Assembly: GCA_038042195.1 (NCBI GenBank)
Contig: JBBTET010000040.1
Location: forward strand, 8,133-72,132
Origin: JACRIM01 sp038042195
GTDB taxonomy: Bacteria; Planctomycetota; Phycisphaerae; UBA1845; UTPLA1
Direction: 5' to 3'
Length of the DNA: 64,000 nucleotides
Under the pieces are notes generated by a model. The model had not been told where the DNA came from, did no database searches, and worked only from the letters and a program-made list of their open reading frames with translations. The position numbers were made by a program, and so were the translations under genes. Numbering within the stretch: the first letter of the stretch is position 1; every line of letters begins with the position of its first letter. Below, in pieces: positions 1 to 8,785 of this stretch.

Positions 1-437
1 CCGACGATGCTAGTGATGTTGATGATGCGTCCCCAGCCGTGCTCCATCATCGGTTTGATGAGGCGGTGAATAATCATCGCGGGGCCGGTGAGGTTCACGT
101 TGAGCACTTCGTGCCACATCGGGCGGTCCATCTTGACGAAGGACTTGTCGCGGGTGATGCCGGCGTTGTTGACGACGATGTGGACGAGGCCGAAGTCTTT
201 GACGATCTGGGCGACCATCGTGTCGTCTTCGTCGGGGTTGGAGACGTTGGCCTGGTAGATGAGGGCCTTGCGCCCCATCTTGTGGATGAGAGCGGCCACC
301 TCCTCGGCCGCCTCACGCGAGGTGGAGTAGTTCAGAGCCACGTCGGACCCGGCCTCGGCGAGGGCCAGGCAAATGGCACGACCGATTCCGCGCGAACCAC
401 CCGTGACGAAACTGACTTTTCCATCGAGAACGCCCAT
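1..437 (-). CDS. FabG-like short-chain dehydrogenase/reductase (partial)
   Basis: This is the N-terminal ~145 residues of an NAD(P)-dependent short-chain dehydrogenase/reductase; the gene runs off the left edge. The start ATG at 437 gives MGVLDGKVSFVTGGSRGIG, with the TGxxxGIG cofactor loop near residues 13-19 and the NNAG motif near residue 90. The segment AGITRDKSFVKMDRPMW is typical of acetoacetyl-CoA and 3-oxoacyl-ACP reductases (PhbB/FabG). The catalytic Ser is at or just beyond the edge and the YxxxK pair is outside, so activity cannot be confirmed. An AGGAG-like site lies ~10 nt upstream. It follows the phosphatase gene on the same strand after a 106 nt gap and may or may not share its transcript. 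Confidence 0.85.
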   Translation of the reverse strand, partial: MGVLDGKVSFVTGGSRGIGRAICLALAEAGSDVALNYSTSREAAEEVAALIHKMGRKALIYQANVSNPDEDDTMVAQIVKDFGLVHIVVNNAGITRDKSFVKMDRPMWHEVLNVNLTGPAMIIHRLIKPMMEHGWGRIINITSIV

Positions 438-543
438 GATTTGCTCCTTGGAAGAGGTTGTCCGTGTTGATCGTAGACTTCGCTTCCGTCCGGGGTGACA
501 CCGCGAAAGGCCCCGAGTCGGGGAGGGTCACCCACATGGGATT

Positions 544-1108
544 CTAATTCGCTGGATTGGGGCCGTCCACACGGAACGCTGGATCGGCTAGTAAACGCTC
601 TATTTTGAGCACGGGGTTGCGCCGGTCGAGACGGCGGGTCAGATGGGGGCGCGGTTCGACGCAGGGATCGGTATGCGTCGGCAGCCGAAAGTCCGTGCGT
701 GGCCATGAGATAACAGAGAGCGAGGGTAGCGCTTCTGCCACGGCCGGCTTTGCAGTGAATGAGCGTTCGTCCGCCTCGCGTTTTTTTATCCTGTAGAAAA
801 CTGAGGCCGCGCATCAAGTCGTCGGCATTTGGGCAGTGGTAGTCGAGGGTCGGCAGGTGGAGTTGCTCGATGCCGTGGGCAGCCATTTCGTCGAGGTGGC
901 CGGGGAACTCCTCGCACATGTTGATGACGGCGTTGACGCCGAGGCGGCGGAGCACGGAGATGTGACGTCGAGCCGGGACCGCGCCGAGGAGGACATGCTC
1001 GTCAACGACGTCCCATTGATTCCAGAGACCGATGGCGCACAGCGCGCGATTGAGGATGAGTGATGGGCCGTAGCCGAGGCGAATGAGGAATCGTGGTGGC
1101 GCGGTCAT
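544..1108 (-). CDS. PTPMT1-like dual-specificity phosphatase, apparent frameshift
   Basis: A cysteine-based phosphatase of the dual-specificity superfamily. The P-loop is HCKAGRGRSAT at residues 118-128 (Cys119, Arg125), and the N-terminal part (DEHVLLGAVPARRH, INMCEEF) resembles mitochondrial and plant PTPMT1, the phosphatidylglycerophosphate phosphatase. The reading frame opened at 1108 loses family similarity after AYRSLRRTA and runs on to 332; the expected tail (HLTRRLDRR...) is in another frame and ends at a TAG at 544-546. Removing one base from the G5 run at 645-649 joins the two. This is either a sequencing error or a real late frameshift after the catalytic core. The start overlaps the upstream stop as ATGA, so translation is probably coupled to the phosphodiesterase. 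Confidence 0.75.
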
Positions 1109-2754
1109 TGGTTCGGTGATATGAGTTCGGTTCCACCGGCGGTGCGCAATTGAGGGAGCAGGCTGACGCCGTCCAGGGTCGGCACGTCTTTCAATGCATC
1201 ATATCGGCCAAGCAGGTCGATGACGGTGGGCACGACATCGACGATTCTTCCACATGGGATTGATGTGCCTTTGGGCAGGCCCGGCCCGGCGACGAACATC
1301 GGTATTCGCATATCAGCGGCGAGGGCCGCGCCATGTTCACCGCGACCGTGACCGGAAAAGGCCCAGCCTTCTTCGGCAAAAATGAGCAGTTCGCCGGCGC
1401 GAATGGAGTCGAAGTACTCGACGACCTGTGGAACGAAGTCGGGGTATTTATTCTGTGCGGTGGCGGCGAGCCATTCGCGCGAGGAATGCCAGCCGGCGTC
1501 GACGAAGGAGCGCAGTTCGGGATCGGCGCGGTAGCCGAGCGGATCGGCGGGCGCGGTGGTGCTCGCGTTTTCCACGTCGAGTCGGTATTGCATCGTGCCG
1601 CGTTCACTGCGACGAAGGACGGAGGCATCGCCTCGTCGAGATGTGATGCGGACGTGGTTCGGGCCGGGCGACGTGCAGATCAGGCCCACGCCGTCAAGAT
1701 CGCGGAGAGGTTTGTTAGACGTGGGCGACGCGAGAATACCGTCTATTTCGTCTCGGCTCGGCTTGACGAACCAGCCTTGGTTGCCGCGAAGATGGAGAAC
1801 AATGCGTCGAAACGAACCATCCACGATCACGGCGTCGTATCGCTTCAACTCCTGCGAGCGATCGGCGTAATCGTCACCATAGACTCGGCCTTCGTGAATC
1901 TTGATACCGCGATGGTCACGCAACCAGCAGACGAGGTCGAGGGTCTTGTCTTTGTGCGTCGGCGTGTGGCTGTGGTCGGTGATGAGGATTCCGTAGGTGG
2001 AGTCGCTCAGGCCATTGCGGTCGAGGGCCTCATAGACGCGACCGATCTGTCGGTCGATTCCGCGCAGGCCTTCGGCATAGGCGGCGGAGTTGGAGCCGGC
2101 ATCATGGCCGATCTGGTCGACACCGATGAAGTACATCGTAATGAGGCTGGGCCAGCGACCGACGCGGTTGGCGAGACGGCCGACGTCTTCCAGGCAACCG
2201 GCTGTCAATTCGTCAACACGAGAGTACCAGCCGAGATACCAGCCAACACCTTCGGTGACGTGATAGTCGACGTTGTAGGTCGCGCCGCGAGCGACGTTGC
2301 CAAGGATGTTGACGCTGAACTGGTCGGGGAGCATTTCATAAAGCGTCGGCCAGTGAAAGTGATGATTCACGGCGGAGTATTCAGTGGCGGTGATGTAGTT
2401 CGGATAAGCGAGGGTGCGTCGGTCGAACCATTGATTGCCGGTGACGTCGTGGTGGCCGGGGAAACGACCGGTGAAGAGGGAGACGGTGTTGGGATAGGTC
2501 ATGGAGGGGATGGAAGTGATGGCGTGTTCGACGCGCACGCCGCCGTCGACAAAGCGTTGTTTGATGTTGGGGAGTTTGCCATCGGAGAGCAGGGCTTGGA
2601 AGCGGTCGTGATCGAGGCCGTCGACGAAGAAGAGGATCACGGATTTCGTGGGGCGTTGGACGTCGGGGTTCACATGAAGGCGAATTGGAGAGGATTTCGC
2701 GCAGGAGGCGCAGAGCAGGCAGCTCCCCAGCGATAGTATCATCAGGCGCTTCAT
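1105..2754 (-). CDS. Exported NPP-type phosphodiesterase/alkaline phosphatase superfamily protein
   Basis: 549 residues of the type I phosphodiesterase/nucleotide pyrophosphatase (NPP) family in the alkaline phosphatase superfamily. The metal-binding FVDGLD is near residue 45, and the nucleophile is probably Thr90 in PNTVSLFTG. Further metal ligands are visible in GVDQIGHD, ITDHSHTPTH and the C-terminal SGHGRGEHG. The N terminus is a hydrophobic signal with Cys18 in a weak lipobox-like context (CASC), so export and perhaps lipidation are likely. It is expected to hydrolyse phosphodiesters or phosphomonoesters in the periplasm; the substrate cannot be told from sequence. It is the third gene of a minus-strand operon and its stop overlaps the phosphatase start by 4 nt. 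Confidence 0.85.
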   Translation of the reverse strand: MKRLMILSLGSCLLCASCAKSSPIRLHVNPDVQRPTKSVILFFVDGLDHDRFQALLSDGKLPNIKQRFVDGGVRVEHAITSIPSMTYPNTVSLFTGRFPGHHDVTGNQWFDRRTLAYPNYITATEYSAVNHHFHWPTLYEMLPDQFSVNILGNVARGATYNVDYHVTEGVGWYLGWYSRVDELTAGCLEDVGRLANRVGRWPSLITMYFIGVDQIGHDAGSNSAAYAEGLRGIDRQIGRVYEALDRNGLSDSTYGILITDHSHTPTHKDKTLDLVCWLRDHRGIKIHEGRVYGDDYADRSQELKRYDAVIVDGSFRRIVLHLRGNQGWFVKPSRDEIDGILASPTSNKPLRDLDGVGLICTSPGPNHVRITSRRGDASVLRRSERGTMQYRLDVENASTTAPADPLGYRADPELRSFVDAGWHSSREWLAATAQNKYPDFVPQVVEYFDSIRAGELLIFAEEGWAFSGHGRGEHGAALAADMRIPMFVAGPGLPKGTSIPCGRIVDVVPTVIDLLGRYDALKDVPTLDGVSLLPQLRTAGGTELISPNQ

Positions 2755-2802
2755 GATCGAGAGAGATTATAGGGGGCGTGGATTGCCCTGTGTGCGACGT
2801 GG

Positions 2803-5373
2803 TCAGTATTTCGGATTTCGGAAGGGCAGTTTTTTTGCAAACTGATCGAGCTGGGGGCGGACCAGATCGATGATCGCCTGTTGTTTCGCGGTGGAGGCGA
2901 GTTCAAGCGCTTTGTTGGCGTACTCGACGGCCTTTTCAAAATCGCCGGTTTCGGCGTAGGCGGAGGCGAGTGTTGCGAGAAGGCCCGGGACTTGATACTT
3001 GCTCGCTTCGCAGGCGGGCAGGATCAACCGGAGGGCTAGGGCACCATCGCGCAGCTTGTCGTCCTGGGCCGTTGCCAGCATCTCAGCGAGCATGTTGGTG
3101 TACTTGATACTGTCCGGCGCGGCGGCGACACCTGCACGGAGCACCCGAATGGCGCCGGCGATGTGGTGTTGCTGAATGAAGTGTCGGACCAGGGCTTCGG
3201 TTGCGCCGACGTGGCCGGGTTTATAGTCAATGGTCTTTTCGTAATGGGCGACGGCTTGTTCGAGGTTCTTCATTTTGGAGTAAGTCACGCCGAGGTTGAA
3301 GTACCCTTCGGCTGTCCATTCGGGCAGCGCGGCGGCCTTCTGAAGCGGCTCGATCGCGTCGTTAAACCGGGTTTGCATTCCAAGGCAGATTCCAAGATTG
3401 AGGAGTGCCTCGCCGTAATCCTCCTTGATGCGGACGGCCTCGCGAAGTTCTTTTTCGGCGTCGGCGAGCTTGCCGGATCGCATGAGTGCGAGTCCATAAT
3501 TATGGCGAGTCGGGGCATCGGTCGGTGCAGCTTGAGCTGCGTCGCGGTAATACTTGACGGCCTCGTCCAGCTTGCCCGCCTCGGCATAGATAAAACCCAG
3601 TTCATAGAGCGCTTCAGAATAATCAGAGCGGATCTGCACGGCCTTTTTCAGGGACAGGACGGCCTGATCGCCACGGCCGAGCTTTTTGTGGCTTTGGGCA
3701 ATCTTGAAGTAGACAATCGGGTTGGCGTCGTCCGTCGCAAGGGAGGCGAGGTAATGCTGGAGGGCTTCCTGGGGCAGGCCGGCTTCCATCTTGGCGTCGC
3801 CCATGCTGATGAACAAGGGAGGGTAGTTTGGCTCCAGTTTGAGTCCGCGCTCGAGCGATTGAATCGCATCATCTACACGGTGCAATTGCAGAAGTGCCGT
3901 GCCGAGGGTGTAGTGAATCATGAAAGACTTGGGGCTTAACCTGATCGCGTCCTCCAGCAGGGGAATGGCCTGCTCCTGCTTTTTAGCGTGCAGCAAATAA
4001 TTCGCTTCCTGCAATTTCAGAATGACCGGCAACATGTCTTTCGGATCGGGGAGGCCTGGCGTGAGGAACTCGGCGCTGGTTCGAGTGCCGGCACTGATGT
4101 AGCCGAGCGATTCGAGGGCTTGACGCGTTTCCTCGCTCTGAGTGGCGGCCTTGGTCTGGCCGGCCTCCCAACCGTCATATCGATCAAGCAGCCTGGTGAG
4201 CATGTCCTTGGCCACGTCGGGCTTCTGACTGATGAGATTGTGTAGCTCCGCCGGGTCGGCCTGTCGGTCAAACAGCTCAGGTTTGGTCGTGGAAATGTAT
4301 TTCCATTGCCGTGTGGTGAGGGATCGCTGTTCGGCGAAGTTGTGGGAGTTGTAGAGGCAATGGCATTCGGAGTAGCAATCCTGATCGGGCATTTTCTCGC
4401 CGGCCAAGAGTGGTGAGAGGCAGCGCGAGGTTAGTTTCTCCACCGGAGTCAGACCCGCGAGATCGACCAACGTGGGAAACACGTCGGCCACCTCGACGTA
4501 GGTGTCGACGCGCTGTCCCGCCTTGACAGCCGGGTCCACGACGATGAACGGGACGTGCATGGACACGTCGTACACGAACACAGCGTGGCCGCGTTCGCCG
4601 TGCTCGCCAAGGGATTCACCGTGGTCGGCGATGATCACGATGGTGGTGTTGTCGGTGAGTTTGTTGGAATCGAGCCAGTCGATCAGACGCTTGGTTTGCG
4701 AATCCATGAAGGCAATTTCACATTCGTATTCGATTGAGGATTTATCCTTGAATCCTTCCGGTGGGTCGTAGGGAGCGTGGGGGTCGTAATAGTGTGCCCA
4801 ACAAAAGAAAGGGCCGGCCTTGTTGGCATTCAGCCAGGCGAGGGCGCGATCGGTGACGATGTTCCCAGGGCGCAGGCGTTCACTCAGTTGTGCGCCGAGT
4901 TCGATCTTGCCCATGTCGTCGTCGTAGGTGTCGAATCCGCGGGCGAGTCCGAATCGCTTGTCGAGGACGTAGCTGGCGACAAACGCGCTGGTCTTGTAGC
5001 CCTTAGCCTTGAACCGTTCGGCAAGGGTCGGATGGATGTCGGCGAGCGGTGCGCTGCCATTATCACGAATGCCATGTTCTTTGGGATAGAGGCCGGTCAT
5101 CATGGAGGCGTGGCTGACCAGCGTGAGCGGGGCCGGGGCAAAGGCGTGTTCGAACAGGGTGCCTCGCTTAGCAAGTGCGTCGGTGGTCGGGGTCAGGCCG
5201 CCGGGGTGGCCGTAACAGCCGAACCGGTCGGCGCGGGTCGTGTCGTATGTAATGAAGAGGACATTGCGACCGGCGGCTTTGCCGGAGAGCGGCGTCTTTT
5301 CGCCCCGGTCGCAGCCGCAGAGGGGGAGCACGACGCAATACGAGAGAACGAGTCCGATTTGAATGCACTTCAT
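2803..5373 (-). CDS. Sulfatase-fold lipoprotein fused to TPR repeats (Thr at the formylglycine position)
   Basis: About 856 residues. Residues 1-21 form a lipoprotein signal (LCGC). Residues ~35-400 are an alkaline phosphatase/sulfatase domain with the metal site ITYDTTRAD near residue 44 and DHGESLGEHG further on. The catalytic position, which is Cys or Ser (formylglycine) in true sulfatases, aligns to Thr84 in TLVSHASMMTG, and the following Arg is His. This subfamily is therefore more likely a phosphohydrolase or phosphotransferase that uses Thr. Residues ~430-840 are at least eleven tandem TPR-like helical repeats, probably for protein binding. ATG at 5373 was preferred to GTG at 5379; neither has a clear ribosome-binding site. 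It is 33 nt downstream of the membrane protein gene. Confidence 0.85.
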   Translation of the reverse strand: MKCIQIGLVLSYCVVLPLCGCDRGEKTPLSGKAAGRNVLFITYDTTRADRFGCYGHPGGLTPTTDALAKRGTLFEHAFAPAPLTLVSHASMMTGLYPKEHGIRDNGSAPLADIHPTLAERFKAKGYKTSAFVASYVLDKRFGLARGFDTYDDDMGKIELGAQLSERLRPGNIVTDRALAWLNANKAGPFFCWAHYYDPHAPYDPPEGFKDKSSIEYECEIAFMDSQTKRLIDWLDSNKLTDNTTIVIIADHGESLGEHGERGHAVFVYDVSMHVPFIVVDPAVKAGQRVDTYVEVADVFPTLVDLAGLTPVEKLTSRCLSPLLAGEKMPDQDCYSECHCLYNSHNFAEQRSLTTRQWKYISTTKPELFDRQADPAELHNLISQKPDVAKDMLTRLLDRYDGWEAGQTKAATQSEETRQALESLGYISAGTRTSAEFLTPGLPDPKDMLPVILKLQEANYLLHAKKQEQAIPLLEDAIRLSPKSFMIHYTLGTALLQLHRVDDAIQSLERGLKLEPNYPPLFISMGDAKMEAGLPQEALQHYLASLATDDANPIVYFKIAQSHKKLGRGDQAVLSLKKAVQIRSDYSEALYELGFIYAEAGKLDEAVKYYRDAAQAAPTDAPTRHNYGLALMRSGKLADAEKELREAVRIKEDYGEALLNLGICLGMQTRFNDAIEPLQKAAALPEWTAEGYFNLGVTYSKMKNLEQAVAHYEKTIDYKPGHVGATEALVRHFIQQHHIAGAIRVLRAGVAAAPDSIKYTNMLAEMLATAQDDKLRDGALALRLILPACEASKYQVPGLLATLASAYAETGDFEKAVEYANKALELASTAKQQAIIDLVRPQLDQFAKKLPFRNPKY

Positions 5374-5406
5374 GACCACTACGATATCGGTTGGCGCGCG
5401 AGGTGT

Positions 5407-6504
5407 CTATTTGCGCGAGGGAGTCGTTTCACTGCGATGCTCGATATCCGCGAGCAGATTTACAGCAAGTCCTTTTACTGTCGGACGGATTGGGCCGTCG
5501 ACCAGTACACGCAGAATCCGCACGGACTCTTCCGGGCGATAGACGGAGGTGCCTCGCCATTTTTGATTCGCGTAGAGCCATGCCAGCCAGTATTGCCCCG
5601 TGTTCGGCGTGTCGTCGGACTTGATCGCGGTGAGGAACGTCGTCTCCGCGAGGGCAGGGTCGCCCATGTACTCGTAACACTGCCCGATGTTGACGTAGGT
5701 TGTGACGCGCGAGGCCCGCGCGGGGAATCGAAGCGAGCGTTCGTACATGGAAATCGCGGCTGAATACTGCTTGTCCATCATCAGGTTCCAGGCCCTTGAG
5801 ACGAGATGCGAGGCGTAGACTTCGCCACAGAGGCAAATGCCGAGCGGAATGAGCGGCACCAACCCCCAGGCAATCTTCCACGACCAGTCACGCCGAAGGA
5901 GCAGTCCGGCATGCAGGGCGGCGAGCGCATAGACCGGGAGCCAAACAGCGGTCGTTCGTGTACCCGCCGCGACAACGGCCAGCGCCGCGAGGAAGCCGGC
6001 GGCTTGTCGCCCTAGTTGCGGGCATACCTTGTCAGACGCGGCCCGCAAGAGCAGCACTTCGATCAGCAATAATCCATAGAGCCAGACCTCGGCAATGATC
6101 ATCGGCAACAGCGGATAGCCGTCCCTGCCGATGGCGTCCTCCGGCATAACTCCGTAGGCGTCGGCAAGCGCTTTGCGCCCCCCATTCCAATCGAGCAGCA
6201 AATGACTGTAGATGGCGAGGGCGATGAGTAGAAACACGATTGGCCGACGTACGTTGCCGAATACGGCGACACTGATCCAGACGACTATGACGACGAACGC
6301 CGTGGCGAGCGGTGAGTGCGTGAGGTAATGGCCGTTTCGCCAATTGGGCACGAGGACGACGGTGAACCACTCGATGACATCGACGAGGTGGCCCATGAGA
6401 ACCATGAGGCCGATCCAGACGTAAGGTAGTGTTCGGCCGCGCGACTTGGCGCGCGACAACCCCGCAAAGGAGAGACCGACTAAGGAGTGACCGATGGTGG
6501 CCAT
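5407..6504 (-). CDS. Membrane-bound metal-dependent hydrolase-like protein with helical C-terminal tail
   Basis: 365 residues. The N-terminal half is strongly hydrophobic with several membrane segments and carries the HSLVG, GHLVDVIEW, HYLTHS and YSHLLLDWNG His/Asp clusters, as in the YdjM/DUF457-DUF4184 family of membrane-bound metal-dependent hydrolases. After ~residue 210 the membrane part ends and a soluble segment of TPR-like helices follows (YSAAISMYERSLRFP, TTYVNIGQCYEYMGD). It is the first gene of a four-gene minus operon; a perfect 16-bp palindrome lies 10 nt upstream of the ATG. The family has no settled substrate; neighbouring phosphohydrolases suggest an envelope lipid or glycan role, which is inference. 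Confidence 0.7.
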   Translation of the reverse strand: MATIGHSLVGLSFAGLSRAKSRGRTLPYVWIGLMVLMGHLVDVIEWFTVVLVPNWRNGHYLTHSPLATAFVVIVVWISVAVFGNVRRPIVFLLIALAIYSHLLLDWNGGRKALADAYGVMPEDAIGRDGYPLLPMIIAEVWLYGLLLIEVLLLRAASDKVCPQLGRQAAGFLAALAVVAAGTRTTAVWLPVYALAALHAGLLLRRDWSWKIAWGLVPLIPLGICLCGEVYASHLVSRAWNLMMDKQYSAAISMYERSLRFPARASRVTTYVNIGQCYEYMGDPALAETTFLTAIKSDDTPNTGQYWLAWLYANQKWRGTSVYRPEESVRILRVLVDGPIRPTVKGLAVNLLADIEHRSETTPSRK

Positions 6505-6513
6505 GACGGGCAG

Positions 6514-6529
6514 ATTCTAACGTTAGAAT
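6514..6529. promoter_or_regulatory. Perfect 16-bp palindrome upstream of the membrane hydrolase operon
   Basis: The sequence ATTCTAACGTTAGAAT is a perfect 16-bp inverted repeat centred on 6521/6522, ending 10 nt before the start codon at 6504. Read on the minus strand, its last six bases (TAGAAT) could serve as a -10 element, so a bound regulator would block transcription of the operon. Operator function is inferred from symmetry and position only. Confidence 0.45.
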
Positions 6530-6633
6530 GCTGGGATCGGGGGCCGGTTAGCCTTGGTTGATTCACCGAGCGGAGACACGCTTGCGCTTTCTTTCACAAT
6601 GTCTCGTGCCAGTATGGTGGCGTGATTTCTTAT

Positions 6634-6672
6634 CGGCGAATTCGCCGCGGTTCGGGGACTTACTATTGTAAG
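6634..6672. promoter_or_regulatory. Two inverted repeats in the divergent MoxR promoter region
   Basis: Within the 249-nt divergent gap lie a perfect 14-bp palindrome CGGCGAATTCGCCG (6634-6647) and, 11 nt later, CTTAC-TATT-GTAAG (6659-6672). Both are 80-120 nt upstream of the MoxR start, in the position expected for operators of the eight-gene operon. No convincing -35/-10 pair was identified. Confidence 0.35.
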
Positions 6673-6753
6673 AAGTGAATGCAAGGTCGAGGACCGCGCG
6701 GGCCGAAAATGTCTGCATAGAATCCGTGATGGCACGCTGACAGGAGGATTCCC

Positions 6754-7827
<1,074 letters not shown>

Positions 7828-7846
7828 GTGATGAGCGGGGAACCGA

Positions 7847-8770
7847 ATGCACACGACCCTTCAAGATTTTCGCAAGTATCTGGAGCCGGCGGTCCTCGCG
7901 CGGGTGACGGGGCTTGATCTGCGGGCGCGGCTGCTGGTGCAAGGTTTCATCAGCGGTCTGCATCGCTCGGAGTTGCACGGCTTCTCGGTGGAATTCGCCG
8001 AGCATCGGAAGTACAGCCAGGGCGACGACCTGCGCCATCTCGACTGGAAGGTCTATGGCCGCACGGACAAGCATTACATCAAGGAATACGAGCAGGAAAC
8101 GAATCTGAAGCTGCTGCTGGCGGTGGATTGTTCGGAGTCGATGCGCTATCAGTCGCGCGGGTCGGTGTTCAGCAAGCGCGACTACGCGACGACGACGGCA
8201 GCGGCGCTGGCCTACCTCGCGCTGCATCAAGCGGATGCGGTGGCCCTCGCCACATTTGACACACGGCTGCATCGCACCGGGCGGGCCACGAACAATCCGG
8301 CGCAGTGGAAGCACGTGGTGCAGGATTTGGAGAAGGCCGACGGGCACGGGCGGACGGCGTTTCGGACGGTGTTCGATGAGTTGGCCGAGACGCTGCACGA
8401 CCGACATCTCATCGTGATCATGAGCGACTTCCTCGGCCCGACGGATCAGATTATTTCGGGGATCAAGCACCTGCGACATCGGCGGCATGAGCCGATTGTG
8501 TTGCAGGTGCTCGACCATGCCGAGCTGACGTTTCCATTCGACCGGCCGATCGAGTTTGAAGGACTGGAGGGCGCGGGGACGCTGGTGACGAATCCGCGAT
8601 TGATGCGTGAACGATATCTCGCGGAGATGAACGCGCACATCGAGCGGCTCCGTCGCGGCTGCTTTGAACAGCGAATCGACTTTGAAGTGCTCGACACGCA
8701 GGCACCCTTGAATACGGCGCTCAGCGCCTATCTCGCCACGCGGGCATCGCGCTCGCGGCGGAGAAACTGA
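7847..8770 (+). CDS. DUF58 protein with VWA-like fold
   Basis: 307 residues. The DUF58 signature GDDLRHLDWKVYGRTDK is at residues 59-75. A VWA-type metal-ion site follows (AVDCSESM, residues 92-99; DxSxS). DUF58 proteins are almost always encoded next to moxR and are thought to be substrates or partners of the MoxR chaperone. No signal peptide or membrane segment is visible, so the protein is probably cytoplasmic or membrane-associated through its partners. It starts 19 nt after moxR and ends 15 nt before the BatA-like gene. Confidence 0.93.
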   Translation: MHTTLQDFRKYLEPAVLARVTGLDLRARLLVQGFISGLHRSELHGFSVEFAEHRKYSQGDDLRHLDWKVYGRTDKHYIKEYEQETNLKLLLAVDCSESMRYQSRGSVFSKRDYATTTAAALAYLALHQADAVALATFDTRLHRTGRATNNPAQWKHVVQDLEKADGHGRTAFRTVFDELAETLHDRHLIVIMSDFLGPTDQIISGIKHLRHRRHEPIVLQVLDHAELTFPFDRPIEFEGLEGAGTLVTNPRLMRERYLAEMNAHIERLRRGCFEQRIDFEVLDTQAPLNTALSAYLATRASRSRRRN

Positions 8771-8785
8771 TCGGGAGACTCTTTC

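Noticed and set aside
1333..2736. 467-codon plus-strand frame opposite the phosphodiesterase
   Set aside because: Antisense shadow with Val/Gly/Asp bias; the minus-strand gene has all metal-ligand motifs.
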